This document shows, one piece after another, positions 1 through 5,633 of a DNA stretch of 5,633 nt. The translations under genes and the position numbers were made by a program. The DNA comes from Chloroflexota bacterium (lineage in GTDB: Bacteria > Chloroflexota > Anaerolineae > Caldilineales > Caldilineaceae), in contig QEUY01000296.1 of assembly GCA_003577365.1 (NCBI GenBank), positions 1 to 5,633 of the forward strand, written 5' to 3'. The stretch's first letter is position 1, and every line of letters starts with the position of its first letter. Below the pieces are notes generated by a model. The model made no database searches. It was not told the DNA's origin and saw nothing but the letters and a program-made list of their open reading frames with translations.

Positions 1-557
1 ACCGTCTTCGGGCTAATGACCAGCCGCTGCGCGATCTCACGGCTGGTCATGCCTTCCGCCGTCAACGTCAGCACCTCGCGCTCGCGCGCCGAGAGCACAT
101 CCTCTTCATGGGTCTCCGGGCCGCTGCGCTGCAGCACATCATGCATCAAAAAGCGCGCCAGGGTCGCATGCAAAAACACATTGCCCTGCGCCACCACCCG
201 CACCGCCGCCACCAGGTCATCCGGCGCAGCCCGCTTCGGAATATAGCCCGATGCGCCCGCATCCAACATCTGGAAGAAGTACTGCTCGTCCTCATGCATT
301 GTCAGCGCCAGCACCGCCACATTAGGCGCGACCTCCTTGATCTTGCGCGTGGCTTCGATGCCGCTCATGCCCGGCATCGCCACGTCCATGATCACGACAT
401 CGGGCTGCACCACACGCACCGCCTCCAGAGCCTCAAGACCGCTGCCCACCTCAGCCACAATCTCCATATCCGGCTCGGCGGCGAACAGCATCCGCAGCCC
501 GGCGCGCACAATCTGGTGATCATCCACCAACAGCAGGCGAATCCGCTCGCTTGCCAT
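1..557 (-). CDS. NarL/FixJ-type (LuxR-HTH) response regulator, 3' end cut by window edge
   Basis: DNA-binding response regulator, the likely phosphorylation target of the histidine kinase encoded just upstream. The visible 185 residues start MASERIRLLLVDDHQIVRAG. The receiver domain (about 5-120) has the acidic pair D12/D13, phosphoacceptor D58 in a VIMDVAMPGMSG context, switch residue T86, Y105 and conserved K108 in GYIPK. After a linker (about 121-152) comes a LuxR/GerE helix-turn-helix beginning LSAREREVLTL at 155 and continuing through the EGMTSREIAQRLVISPKTV region. The frame runs off base 1 in the recognition-helix area. Family members are usually about 210-220 residues, so some 30 are missing. 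The ATG at 557 has a strong Shine-Dalgarno and lies 38 nt inside the end of the kinase gene, which implies translational coupling. Family assignment is firm; target genes are unknown. Confidence 0.95.
   Translation of the reverse strand, partial: MASERIRLLLVDDHQIVRAGLRMLFAAEPDMEIVAEVGSGLEALEAVRVVQPDVVIMDVAMPGMSGIEATRKIKEVAPNVAVLALTMHEDEQYFFQMLDAGASGYIPKRAAPDDLVAAVRVVAQGNVFLHATLARFLMHDVLQRSGPETHEEDVLSAREREVLTLTAEGMTSREIAQRLVISPKT
16..50. repeat. Perfect 11-bp inverted repeat inside the regulator's HTH coding sequence
   Basis: ATGACCAGCCG at 16-26 is the exact reverse complement of CGGCTGGTCAT at 40-50, with a 13-nt spacer. The whole element lies in the codons for MTSREIAQRLVI of the helix-turn-helix, so it may be a by-product of coding. 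It could form a GC-rich mRNA hairpin. No T-tract follows, so it is not a terminator. Confidence 0.5.
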
Positions 558-2685
558 TCTCTCCCTCCTCTGTAGCGTGCGTGCCGGCCGGCGCCGGCTG
601 CGCCATGCTGGGCCGCACAGGCATCCGCACCGTGATATCCGTGCCGCGCCCCGGCTGCGACCGGATCTGCAGCTCGCCGCCCAGCAACTGGGTGCGTTCC
701 CGGATCCCCACCAGCCCCCAGCCCGGCGAGCGACCGCCCATCACGGCCTCGGCGTCGAACCCGATCCCGTCATCCGAGATATAGATCACCAACTCCTCAG
801 GCGCAATGTCCAGCCCCACCTCAATGTTGGACGCGTCGGCATGTTTGGCGATGTTGGTCAATGCCTCCTGGACAATGCGGAAGAGCAAGGTCTCATATTC
901 AGGCAGCAGCCGGGCCATCTCGCCTTGCACGTCAAAACGCAGCGCGATCTCCGGGTAGCGCGCCTGAAACGTGCGGATATACCAGCGTAGCGCCGGCACC
1001 AGCCCCAACTCGTCCAGTTGCGGCGGGCGCAGGTCCTCGATAATGCGGCGCAGCTCGACCATCGCATCGTTGGCAAACGACTGGATGGCGCGCAGCTGCG
1101 CCGAATGAGGCAGCCCATGCTCCGCCAGCGCGTTCTCCAGCCCGCGCAGCCCCAACCCAATTGCGCTCAGCGACTGGCCGGTGGCATCGTGCAGGTCACG
1201 GGCGATGCGCTGGCGTTCCGCCTCCTGCGCGCCCACCACTTGGTACAGCAGTTCACCCAACACGCGCTCGCGCCGCTGGGCATCCTGATACAGCCGCGCA
1301 TTCTCAATCGACAACCCCATCTGTTGCGCGATCCCAGAGAGCAGACGCACGTCGGCCAGCCCCAACGGCTGCGTAACCCCCTTCGCCCGCGCCAACACAA
1401 TCGCGCCGATGGCATCCTGCTGCGCCGCCAGCGGCAGCGCAATGGTCACGGTCGGGCTGATATGCTGCCAGCATTCCTTGCCCACCAACACCGCATCCAG
1501 GTCGATCTCGATCACCGTATCGTCGGCGTGGCGGCACAGCGCCCGTCCGGACTGTAGAGCGCGCCGCCCCAACTCCCAGGCCAACGCATAGCGTCCCCCC
1601 GGCACAAGCGGATTCTGCATGGCAAAGCCTGTCTGCGCCGCCACCGCCGGCGCCACATCTGTTGGCGCTCCCAACAGAACCATGCCCGCATCGGCAAAGC
1701 CAAGATTCTGCACAACCTGGCGCAGCGCCTGTTCCAGCCGGCTGGATAGGCCGACAGGCGCCGCCAGCAGATTCGACAGGTCCAGCAGCAGCGCCAATTC
1801 GCGCGCCCGCGCATGCAGTTCCTGGTTCAGGCGTTCCGTTTCCTGCAAGCTCTGCCGCTCGATGGTCAACGCGCGCTCCTGCGCCGCCAGTTGCGTCTGC
1901 ATGGCGGCATCCAACCGTCGTTGATTTTCCACGCCGAACGCCTGCAGCGCACGCAGCATAGAGAAGGTCAACACCAGCGCCGTCAACCCACGGAAAAGCT
2001 GGATCGGGATGCCAAACCAGAGCAGAAACAGGCCGCTGTTGAGGACGCCGCTGGGTGGAATCGGCGACGTGCGCACAAAGATCTGGCCCACCGCGCCATA
2101 GAGAAAGAGCGCCGTCGCCGACCAAACCAGATCCTGCCCAAACTGCGGCATGTCAAAGCGACGAAACGTGCGCTGCTGCACCATCAGCGCCCAACAGCCC
2201 AAGAGCGCGCCCGGGATCCCCAGCACATAGCGTGCCAGAACATCCGCTGCCGCCAAGGTCTCCGGCGCTGCAAACCCATAGACGCGTCCCGCTGCTGCGC
2301 TGGCGCCCGCCCACAGCACCAACACGGCGACGACCACCGCAACCACAGGCCAGCGCCGCGCCGCTGGCCCCACCAGCAGCAGCACGGCGAAATAGACCAA
2401 CATGGCAAACGACCACGCCAGCACCGCCAGCCGCAGCCACTCCTCCGCCGCCGCTGGCGCCACCCCCGTGCTGCGCAGCCGGAACTGCTGAAACATCTCG
2501 ATCCATTCATGCGTCGCGTGGAGCAGACCAAACGCGCTCAGCGGGCGGATGGCCTCGACAAAATGGAACTCCGACTCCTGGCGGCTTGCCAGCGCCAGCG
2601 CCACGCCCAGCGTGTAGAACGCCAGCCCGTAGAAGAAATAGACCAGCAGCAGGTTCGCGATCAGCGCCTGCGACACCGCGTTCAC
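520..2685 (-). CDS. Membrane-bound sensor histidine kinase (7TM-GAF-HisKA_3-HATPase_c, NarX/DegS type)
   Basis: Sensor kinase of 721 residues paired with the downstream NarL-type regulator. The N-terminal 245 residues are hydrophobic, with about seven transmembrane segments (roughly 8-33, 44-64, 84-107, 111-131, 147-169, 187-205, 216-244); the second holds an unusual HATHEW stretch at 56-61. A charged, probably coiled-coil linker (250-297) leads to a divergent GAF domain (about 298-465, ending in SIENARLY). HisKA_3 follows, with phosphoacceptor H499 in RDLHD and D500-x3-Q504, the pattern linked to phosphatase activity in this class. The ATPase domain has N-box N611, G1 box DDGIGFD (638-644) and G2 box GWGLVGIRER (655-664). 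All catalytic motifs are intact. The tail from about 691 to 721 is Pro/Ala/Gly-rich, with no recognised domain. The start is GTG, 2 nt after the serB stop and preceded by GAGGGG; GTG at codon 4 is an alternative. The signal sensed is unknown. Confidence 0.95.
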   Translation of the reverse strand: MNAVSQALIANLLLVYFFYGLAFYTLGVALALASRQESEFHFVEAIRPLSAFGLLHATHEWIEMFQQFRLRSTGVAPAAAEEWLRLAVLAWSFAMLVYFAVLLLVGPAARRWPVVAVVVAVLVLWAGASAAAGRVYGFAAPETLAAADVLARYVLGIPGALLGCWALMVQQRTFRRFDMPQFGQDLVWSATALFLYGAVGQIFVRTSPIPPSGVLNSGLFLLWFGIPIQLFRGLTALVLTFSMLRALQAFGVENQRRLDAAMQTQLAAQERALTIERQSLQETERLNQELHARARELALLLDLSNLLAAPVGLSSRLEQALRQVVQNLGFADAGMVLLGAPTDVAPAVAAQTGFAMQNPLVPGGRYALAWELGRRALQSGRALCRHADDTVIEIDLDAVLVGKECWQHISPTVTIALPLAAQQDAIGAIVLARAKGVTQPLGLADVRLLSGIAQQMGLSIENARLYQDAQRRERVLGELLYQVVGAQEAERQRIARDLHDATGQSLSAIGLGLRGLENALAEHGLPHSAQLRAIQSFANDAMVELRRIIEDLRPPQLDELGLVPALRWYIRTFQARYPEIALRFDVQGEMARLLPEYETLLFRIVQEALTNIAKHADASNIEVGLDIAPEELVIYISDDGIGFDAEAVMGGRSPGWGLVGIRERTQLLGGELQIRSQPGRGTDITVRMPVRPSMAQPAPAGTHATEEGENGKRADSPAVGG
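561..570 (-). promoter_or_regulatory. Ribosome binding site of the response regulator
   Basis: On the minus strand GAGGAGGGAG lies just before the ATG at 557. The GGAGG core is at 568-564 with a 6-nt spacer, near ideal. It lies within the coding sequence of the upstream kinase, so the regulator has its own strong initiation site despite the overlap. This fixes the start of the regulator. Confidence 0.8.
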
Positions 2686-2687
2686 CG

Positions 2688-3959
2688 TTAAGCGCCCCTC
2701 GGCGCCTCGCCAAGCCGGCGCTCGATCTCCCGCTCGCGCACGCCGATCAAAAACAGCAGCCCATCCAGCCCCAGATTAGAGATGGCCCGCCCCGCCTTTT
2801 CACGCACAATCGGCTTGGCGTGGAACGCCACCCCCATGCCCGCAATCGTCAGCATCGGAATATCGTTGGCGCCATCCCCCACCGCAATCGTCTGTTCCAA
2901 CGACAGATGCTCCAGCTCGGCGATCTGGCGCAGCAGGCTGGCCTTGCGCTCGCCATCCACGATCTCACCCACCAGCCGCCCCGTCAGCTTGCCGTCGACA
3001 ATCTCAAGCTGATTGGCAAACATATAGTCAAAGCCAAGCTGCGCCTGCAGCCTGCGCCCAAAGAAATCAAAGCCGCCCGACAGAATACCCAGCTTATAGC
3101 CCAACCGCTTCAAAGTCGTCACCACCCGCTGCGCGCCCTCCATCAACGGCAGCGTCTCGGCTACCTGCGCCAACACAGCCTCGTCCAGCCCGGCCAACAG
3201 CGCCACGCGCCGGGTCAGGCTCTCCTTGAAATTCAGCTCGCCGTGCATCGCCGCCGCCGTGATGGCGGTGACCTCGTCACCCACCCCGGCGATGCGCGCC
3301 AGCTCGTCGATCACCTCGACCTGGATCAGCGTCGAATCCATGTCAAACACAACCAGCCGCCGGTTGCGCCGGTAAATATCGTCCAGGTGGAACGAAATGT
3401 CCATCTCCATCTGCTGGGCGTGATCCATCAACCGGCGGCGCATGACCTGTTCGTCGGCCAGATATCCGCTCACCGAAAACTGTACACACGCCCTGGGCAG
3501 CACATCAGGCCGGGTCAGAGAGGCGCGTCCCGACAAACGGGTGATCACGTCAATGTTTAGCCCAAACTCGGCGCACACCGCGGCCACCGCTGCGATCTGC
3601 CCCGCATGCAGCCGTCGCCCCATCACCGTGACGATCCGCCGCTCCTTGCCTTGCTCGTCGACCCAACGCTCATAGTGATCCAGCGGCACCGGCGTGGCCC
3701 GCACCTGCACGTCCAGTTCATGCGCCACGAACAGCAGATCCTTGATCGTCGCCGCCCACACCGACGCGTCGGGCACGGCGACCAGCACCCCCAGCGCCAG
3801 ATAATCATGGATCACCGCCTGCCCGATGTCGAGCACCCGAACGTCGTGTTCGGCCAGCGCGCCCATCAGCCGCGCGCTGAGGCCGGGCCGGTCGCGACCG
3901 GTCACGTTGACCAACACCACTTCTTCAAACTCCGCAAACCCGCTGCTGTCGTGCCCCAT
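2688..3959 (-). CDS. serB: Phosphoserine phosphatase SerB with two N-terminal ACT domains
   Basis: Hydrolyses O-phospho-L-serine to serine and phosphate, the last step of the phosphorylated serine pathway; cytoplasmic, Mg2+-dependent HAD-superfamily enzyme. The 423 residues comprise a first ACT domain (about 13-90, with the GRDRPG turn at 21-26), a second ACT-like domain (about 107-190), and the HAD phosphatase from about 201. Motif I is DMDST at 206-210 (nucleophile D206, acid/base D208); E217 matches the conserved substrate-binding Glu. Motif II is S294-GG, the conserved Lys is K339, and motif III is GDGANDIPML from 361 (D362, D366 for Mg2+). It is longer than E. coli SerB (322) and close to mycobacterial SerB2 (about 409), which also has two ACT domains; in that family ACT domains bind amino acids, so serine feedback is plausible. 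The ATG lies 3 nt after the reductase stop with only a weak Shine-Dalgarno, suggesting reinitiation. Confidence 0.96.
   Translation of the reverse strand: MGHDSSGFAEFEEVVLVNVTGRDRPGLSARLMGALAEHDVRVLDIGQAVIHDYLALGVLVAVPDASVWAATIKDLLFVAHELDVQVRATPVPLDHYERWVDEQGKERRIVTVMGRRLHAGQIAAVAAVCAEFGLNIDVITRLSGRASLTRPDVLPRACVQFSVSGYLADEQVMRRRLMDHAQQMEMDISFHLDDIYRRNRRLVVFDMDSTLIQVEVIDELARIAGVGDEVTAITAAAMHGELNFKESLTRRVALLAGLDEAVLAQVAETLPLMEGAQRVVTTLKRLGYKLGILSGGFDFFGRRLQAQLGFDYMFANQLEIVDGKLTGRLVGEIVDGERKASLLRQIAELEHLSLEQTIAVGDGANDIPMLTIAGMGVAFHAKPIVREKAGRAISNLGLDGLLFLIGVREREIERRLGEAPRGA
2695..2700 (-). promoter_or_regulatory. Ribosome binding site of the histidine kinase (supports GTG start)
   Basis: GAGGGG on the minus strand, 9 nt before the GTG at 2685, lies in the last codons of serB. 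It supports the GTG start, which sits 2 nt after the serB TAA. No ATG in frame occurs until codon 63, inside the membrane domain, so a non-ATG start is needed to keep the first transmembrane segment. Confidence 0.6.
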
Positions 3960-3962
3960 CGC

Positions 3963-4934
3963 CTACGCTGCCATCAACGCCTGAATCTCCGCCATCTGGT
4001 CGCCGGAGAGCGGCCCAAAGCGCAGCGTCCCCGCATTCTCCTCCACCTGCGCTGCCGTCTTAAACCCTGGGATGGGGATCATCGCCGGGCTGCGCGCCCA
4101 CAGCCAGCCCAGCGCGCCCTGCGCCAAGCTCCGTTTGTCCGCCGTCAAGATTTCGCGCAGCGCGCCGAGCACATCCAGCCGCCGCGCCTGCTCCCCACCC
4201 TGCAGGTCCCAGCCATGCCGCACATCGTCCGCCGGCAGCGTCGACGTATGCGAAAACTTACCCGTCAGCAGCCCCTGAGCCAGAGGGCCGCGCACCACGC
4301 TCGCCAGCCCCGCCTGCTCACAGACCGCCAATGTCTCGGCGTTGCCCTCAAACAAGTTAAACCGCTGCTGGATCGCGGCACAGTGTTCGCCGCGGCTGAA
4401 AGCCGCCGCGCGCGCGGGGTCGTCGGTGCTCCAGCCATACCAGCGGATCTTGCCCGCGGCGACTAACTCCTCCAGCGTCTCCAACACCTCGTCGACGCGG
4501 TTCAAATCATAGTTGCCGATGTGAAACTGGTAAAGGTCGATCCAGTCTGTGCGCAGCCGCCGCAGGCTCGCTTCGCAGGCACGGCGGATATGGTCGGGGT
4601 CGCCGCTCGCGCCGGTGATGCGCCGCGTCTGTTCGTCAAACAGATTGCCAAACTTGGTAGCGATCACCGCCTCGTCGCGCCGCCCCGCCAGCGCCTGGCC
4701 CAAGATGCGCTCGCTGTGCCCGCAGCCATAGACATCGGACGTGTCAAAGAAATTGATGCCCAGCTCCAGCGCCCGCTGCAGCGCCGCCAGCGAATCCCGG
4801 TCATCCACCTGGCCCCAGCCGACCGGCTGGTCACCGCGCCAGAACGGCCCGCCGATCGCCCAGCACCCCAGCCCCAACCCGTTGACAAGCTGCCCGCTTC
4901 TGCCCAACTGCCGTTGCATCATCCCCAACCCCAT
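3963..4934 (-). CDS. Aldo/keto reductase
   Basis: NAD(P)H-dependent oxidoreductase with a TIM-barrel fold, cytoplasmic; substrate unknown. From the ATG at 4934 it has 323 residues, typical for the family. The N-terminus (RQLGRSGQLVNGLGLGCWAIGG) is the usual first strand. The catalytic tetrad is complete: D64 and Y69 in FFDTSDVYG, K94 in ATKFG, H138 in LYQFH. The stretch RGPLAQGLLTGKF (215-227) and the C-terminal IPIPGFKTAAQVEENAG (286-302) match the cofactor-binding part of the barrel. No signal peptide is visible. The start is ambiguous: a TTG at 4946, 3 nt after the upstream stop, would add four residues; the ATG at 4934 has GGGGA 5 nt ahead; tandem ATGs at 4922 and 4919 align best with the usual N-terminus. 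It lies between an APH-fold kinase and serB, which does not point to a substrate. Confidence 0.92.
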   Translation of the reverse strand: MGLGMMQRQLGRSGQLVNGLGLGCWAIGGPFWRGDQPVGWGQVDDRDSLAALQRALELGINFFDTSDVYGCGHSERILGQALAGRRDEAVIATKFGNLFDEQTRRITGASGDPDHIRRACEASLRRLRTDWIDLYQFHIGNYDLNRVDEVLETLEELVAAGKIRWYGWSTDDPARAAAFSRGEHCAAIQQRFNLFEGNAETLAVCEQAGLASVVRGPLAQGLLTGKFSHTSTLPADDVRHGWDLQGGEQARRLDVLGALREILTADKRSLAQGALGWLWARSPAMIPIPGFKTAAQVEENAGTLRFGPLSGDQMAEIQALMAA

Positions 4935-4939
4935 TCTAG

Positions 4940-4944
4940 TCCCC
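4940..4944 (-). promoter_or_regulatory. Probable ribosome binding site of the aldo/keto reductase
   Basis: GGGGA on the minus strand, 5 nt before the ATG at 4934. It is the reason for preferring this ATG over the TTG at 4946. The evidence is modest, because GAGGGCGGA in the end of the preceding gene could serve the TTG, and another GGGG lies just before the tandem ATGs. Confidence 0.4.
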
Positions 4945-4949
4945 AAGCG

Positions 4950-5633
4950 TTATCCGCCCTCGCCCAGCCCAGCCGCACAACAGACAGCCAAGTCGGCCTG
5001 ATGGTCGATGCCCCAGCGCCGCCGCCGGCGCGTCTTTGCGATCCGCCCAAGCGCGCCGCGCACATCGCCCGCGGCCAGCCCTCGCCCCAGCCACCAAACC
5101 GTAGAGACCACATCGCGCAGCGCCATCAAGTCGGGCAGCGCCGCCACCTCGACTGCGGCCAGCCGTTGCACCGCGCCATAGCCGTCACAAAACGCAGCCG
5201 CGCGCCCCAGCGGACCGGGCATCTCGTCCACGCGCATAGCAAAGGTCAACCCCGCCGCCACGTCCATGGCGCGCACATCCGGCAGCGCCATATCAAAATC
5301 GACCACGGCGGCCAGCCGCCCCCCCACAAAAAGCGTGTTCGAGGGCGCATAGTCGCCGTGGATCACCTGCTGCGGCAGGCGGCGATAGACGGTATCCGCA
5401 AAACGCGCCAGCCGCCCCACTTCGCCTTGCCACCAACGCAAGTCATCCTGCGCAACGCCGGTGTCCTCTATCCCCAGCACGGCCGTATCCAACCGTTCCG
5501 GCTGGGGCAGCGCCGGGTGGACACGCCCCAGGTCGCCATAGCCGTATAGCCCCGGGCGCGGCTCCCGTGGATAGTCCGCCAGCGTCCGGTGCAGATGCGC
5601 CAGCGCCGCGCCGATCTGCTCCAGGTGTCCCAA
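4950..5633 (-). CDS. APH-fold phosphotransferase (aminoglycoside phosphotransferase / homoserine kinase II-like), 5' end cut by window edge
   Basis: C-terminal lobe of an APH-family small-molecule kinase, which transfers phosphate from ATP to a hydroxyl group. The visible 227 residues contain the catalytic loop HGDYAPSN (92-99: D94 as catalytic base, N99 for Mg2+) and the metal-binding DFD (112-114), followed by ALPDVRAMDVAAGL, the usual layout of this family. The frame is open to base 5633. Its first codon there is TTG, but this is probably an internal Leu, because the N-lobe with the ATP-binding loop and conserved Lys is absent; about 100 residues should lie outside. A basic run (TRRRRRWG, 201-208) is near the C-terminus. 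It is the first visible gene of the run, and its stop is 15 nt before the reductase ATG. The substrate cannot be assigned: homoserine, choline, fructosamine and aminoglycoside kinases share these motifs. There is no specific reason to call it antibiotic resistance. Confidence 0.85.
   Translation of the reverse strand: MGHLEQIGAALAHLHRTLADYPREPRPGLYGYGDLGRVHPALPQPERLDTAVLGIEDTGVAQDDLRWWQGEVGRLARFADTVYRRLPQQVIHGDYAPSNTLFVGGRLAAVVDFDMALPDVRAMDVAAGLTFAMRVDEMPGPLGRAAAFCDGYGAVQRLAAVEVAALPDLMALRDVVSTVWWLGRGLAAGDVRGALGRIAKTRRRRRWGIDHQADLAVCCAAGLGEGG

Noticed and set aside
1304..2125. 273-codon minus-strand frame within the kinase gene
   Set aside because: It is an alternative frame of the same strand with Gly/Ala/Arg-rich translation and no motif; the kinase frame through this region is continuous and well supported.
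1813..2691. 292-codon plus-strand open frame opposite the kinase membrane domain
   Set aside because: Arg/Gln/His-rich translation without recognisable motifs; it mirrors the hydrophobic codons of the real minus-strand gene.
2055..3560. 501-codon open frame on the plus strand, antisense to serB and the kinase
   Set aside because: The translation is Pro/Arg/Gln/His-rich low-complexity sequence with no domain, and it lies opposite two clear genes with intact catalytic motifs. It is a by-product of GC-rich codon bias.
3888..3901. 14-bp perfect palindrome CCGGTCGCGACCGG in serB
   Set aside because: It encodes the conserved TGRDRPG turn of the first ACT domain, so coding constraint and high GC explain it. 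It is far from any promoter position.
4392..4406. 6-bp stem, 3-nt loop hairpin (GCGGCTGAAAGCCGC) as a possible terminator
   Set aside because: It lies in the middle of the aldo/keto reductase gene and has no T-tract on either strand.
4521..5549. 342-codon plus-strand open frame opposite the reductase and APH-fold kinase
   Set aside because: It spans two real genes on the other strand and has no recognisable motif; a shadow frame.
4950..5633. Antibiotic resistance (aminoglycoside phosphotransferase) for the APH-fold gene
   Set aside because: Only fold-level motifs are visible, the N-lobe is missing, and the context is metabolic with no mobile element. The generic family name should not be read as resistance.

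Overview
The window holds five protein genes, all on the minus strand. They are packed end to end with almost no intergenic DNA (gaps of 15, 3 and 2 nt, then a 38-nt overlap), so they look like one transcription unit running from right to left. The DNA is GC-rich, roughly two-thirds by eye, with many GC-ending codons. That bias is why long open frames also appear on the plus strand; I regard all of these as shadows. The lineage cannot be fixed from the sequence. A high-GC bacterium with 7TM-GAF-NarX-type kinases and a SerB carrying two ACT domains would suit Chloroflexota (Anaerolineae/Caldilineae-like), but this is a low-confidence inference.

In order of transcription: (1) 5633-4950, the C-terminal part of an APH-fold small-molecule kinase whose 5' end lies outside the window; (2) 4934-3963, an aldo/keto reductase with an intact catalytic tetrad; (3) 3959-2688, SerB phosphoserine phosphatase with two N-terminal ACT domains; (4) 2685-520, a 721-residue membrane histidine kinase (about seven transmembrane segments, coiled coil, GAF, HisKA_3, HATPase_c); (5) 557-1, a NarL/LuxR-type response regulator cut by the window edge inside its DNA-binding helix-turn-helix.

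Functionally there are two blocks. Genes 4 and 5 are a cognate two-component system: the kinase senses an unknown membrane or cytoplasmic cue and phosphorylates the regulator on Asp58. Genes 1-3 are metabolic, and the only firm pathway assignment is SerB, the last step of serine synthesis. SerB sits 2 nt from the kinase, so serine synthesis and the signalling pair may be co-expressed, but nothing in the sequence shows that the kinase responds to serine.

There is no RNA gene, mobile element, CRISPR array or clear terminator, and no stretch of 300 bases without a gene. I found no evidence of an exotic new system. The points most worth checking are the uncharacterised 7TM sensor domain and its link to serB, the overlapping kinase/regulator junction, and the unassigned substrate of the APH-fold kinase.
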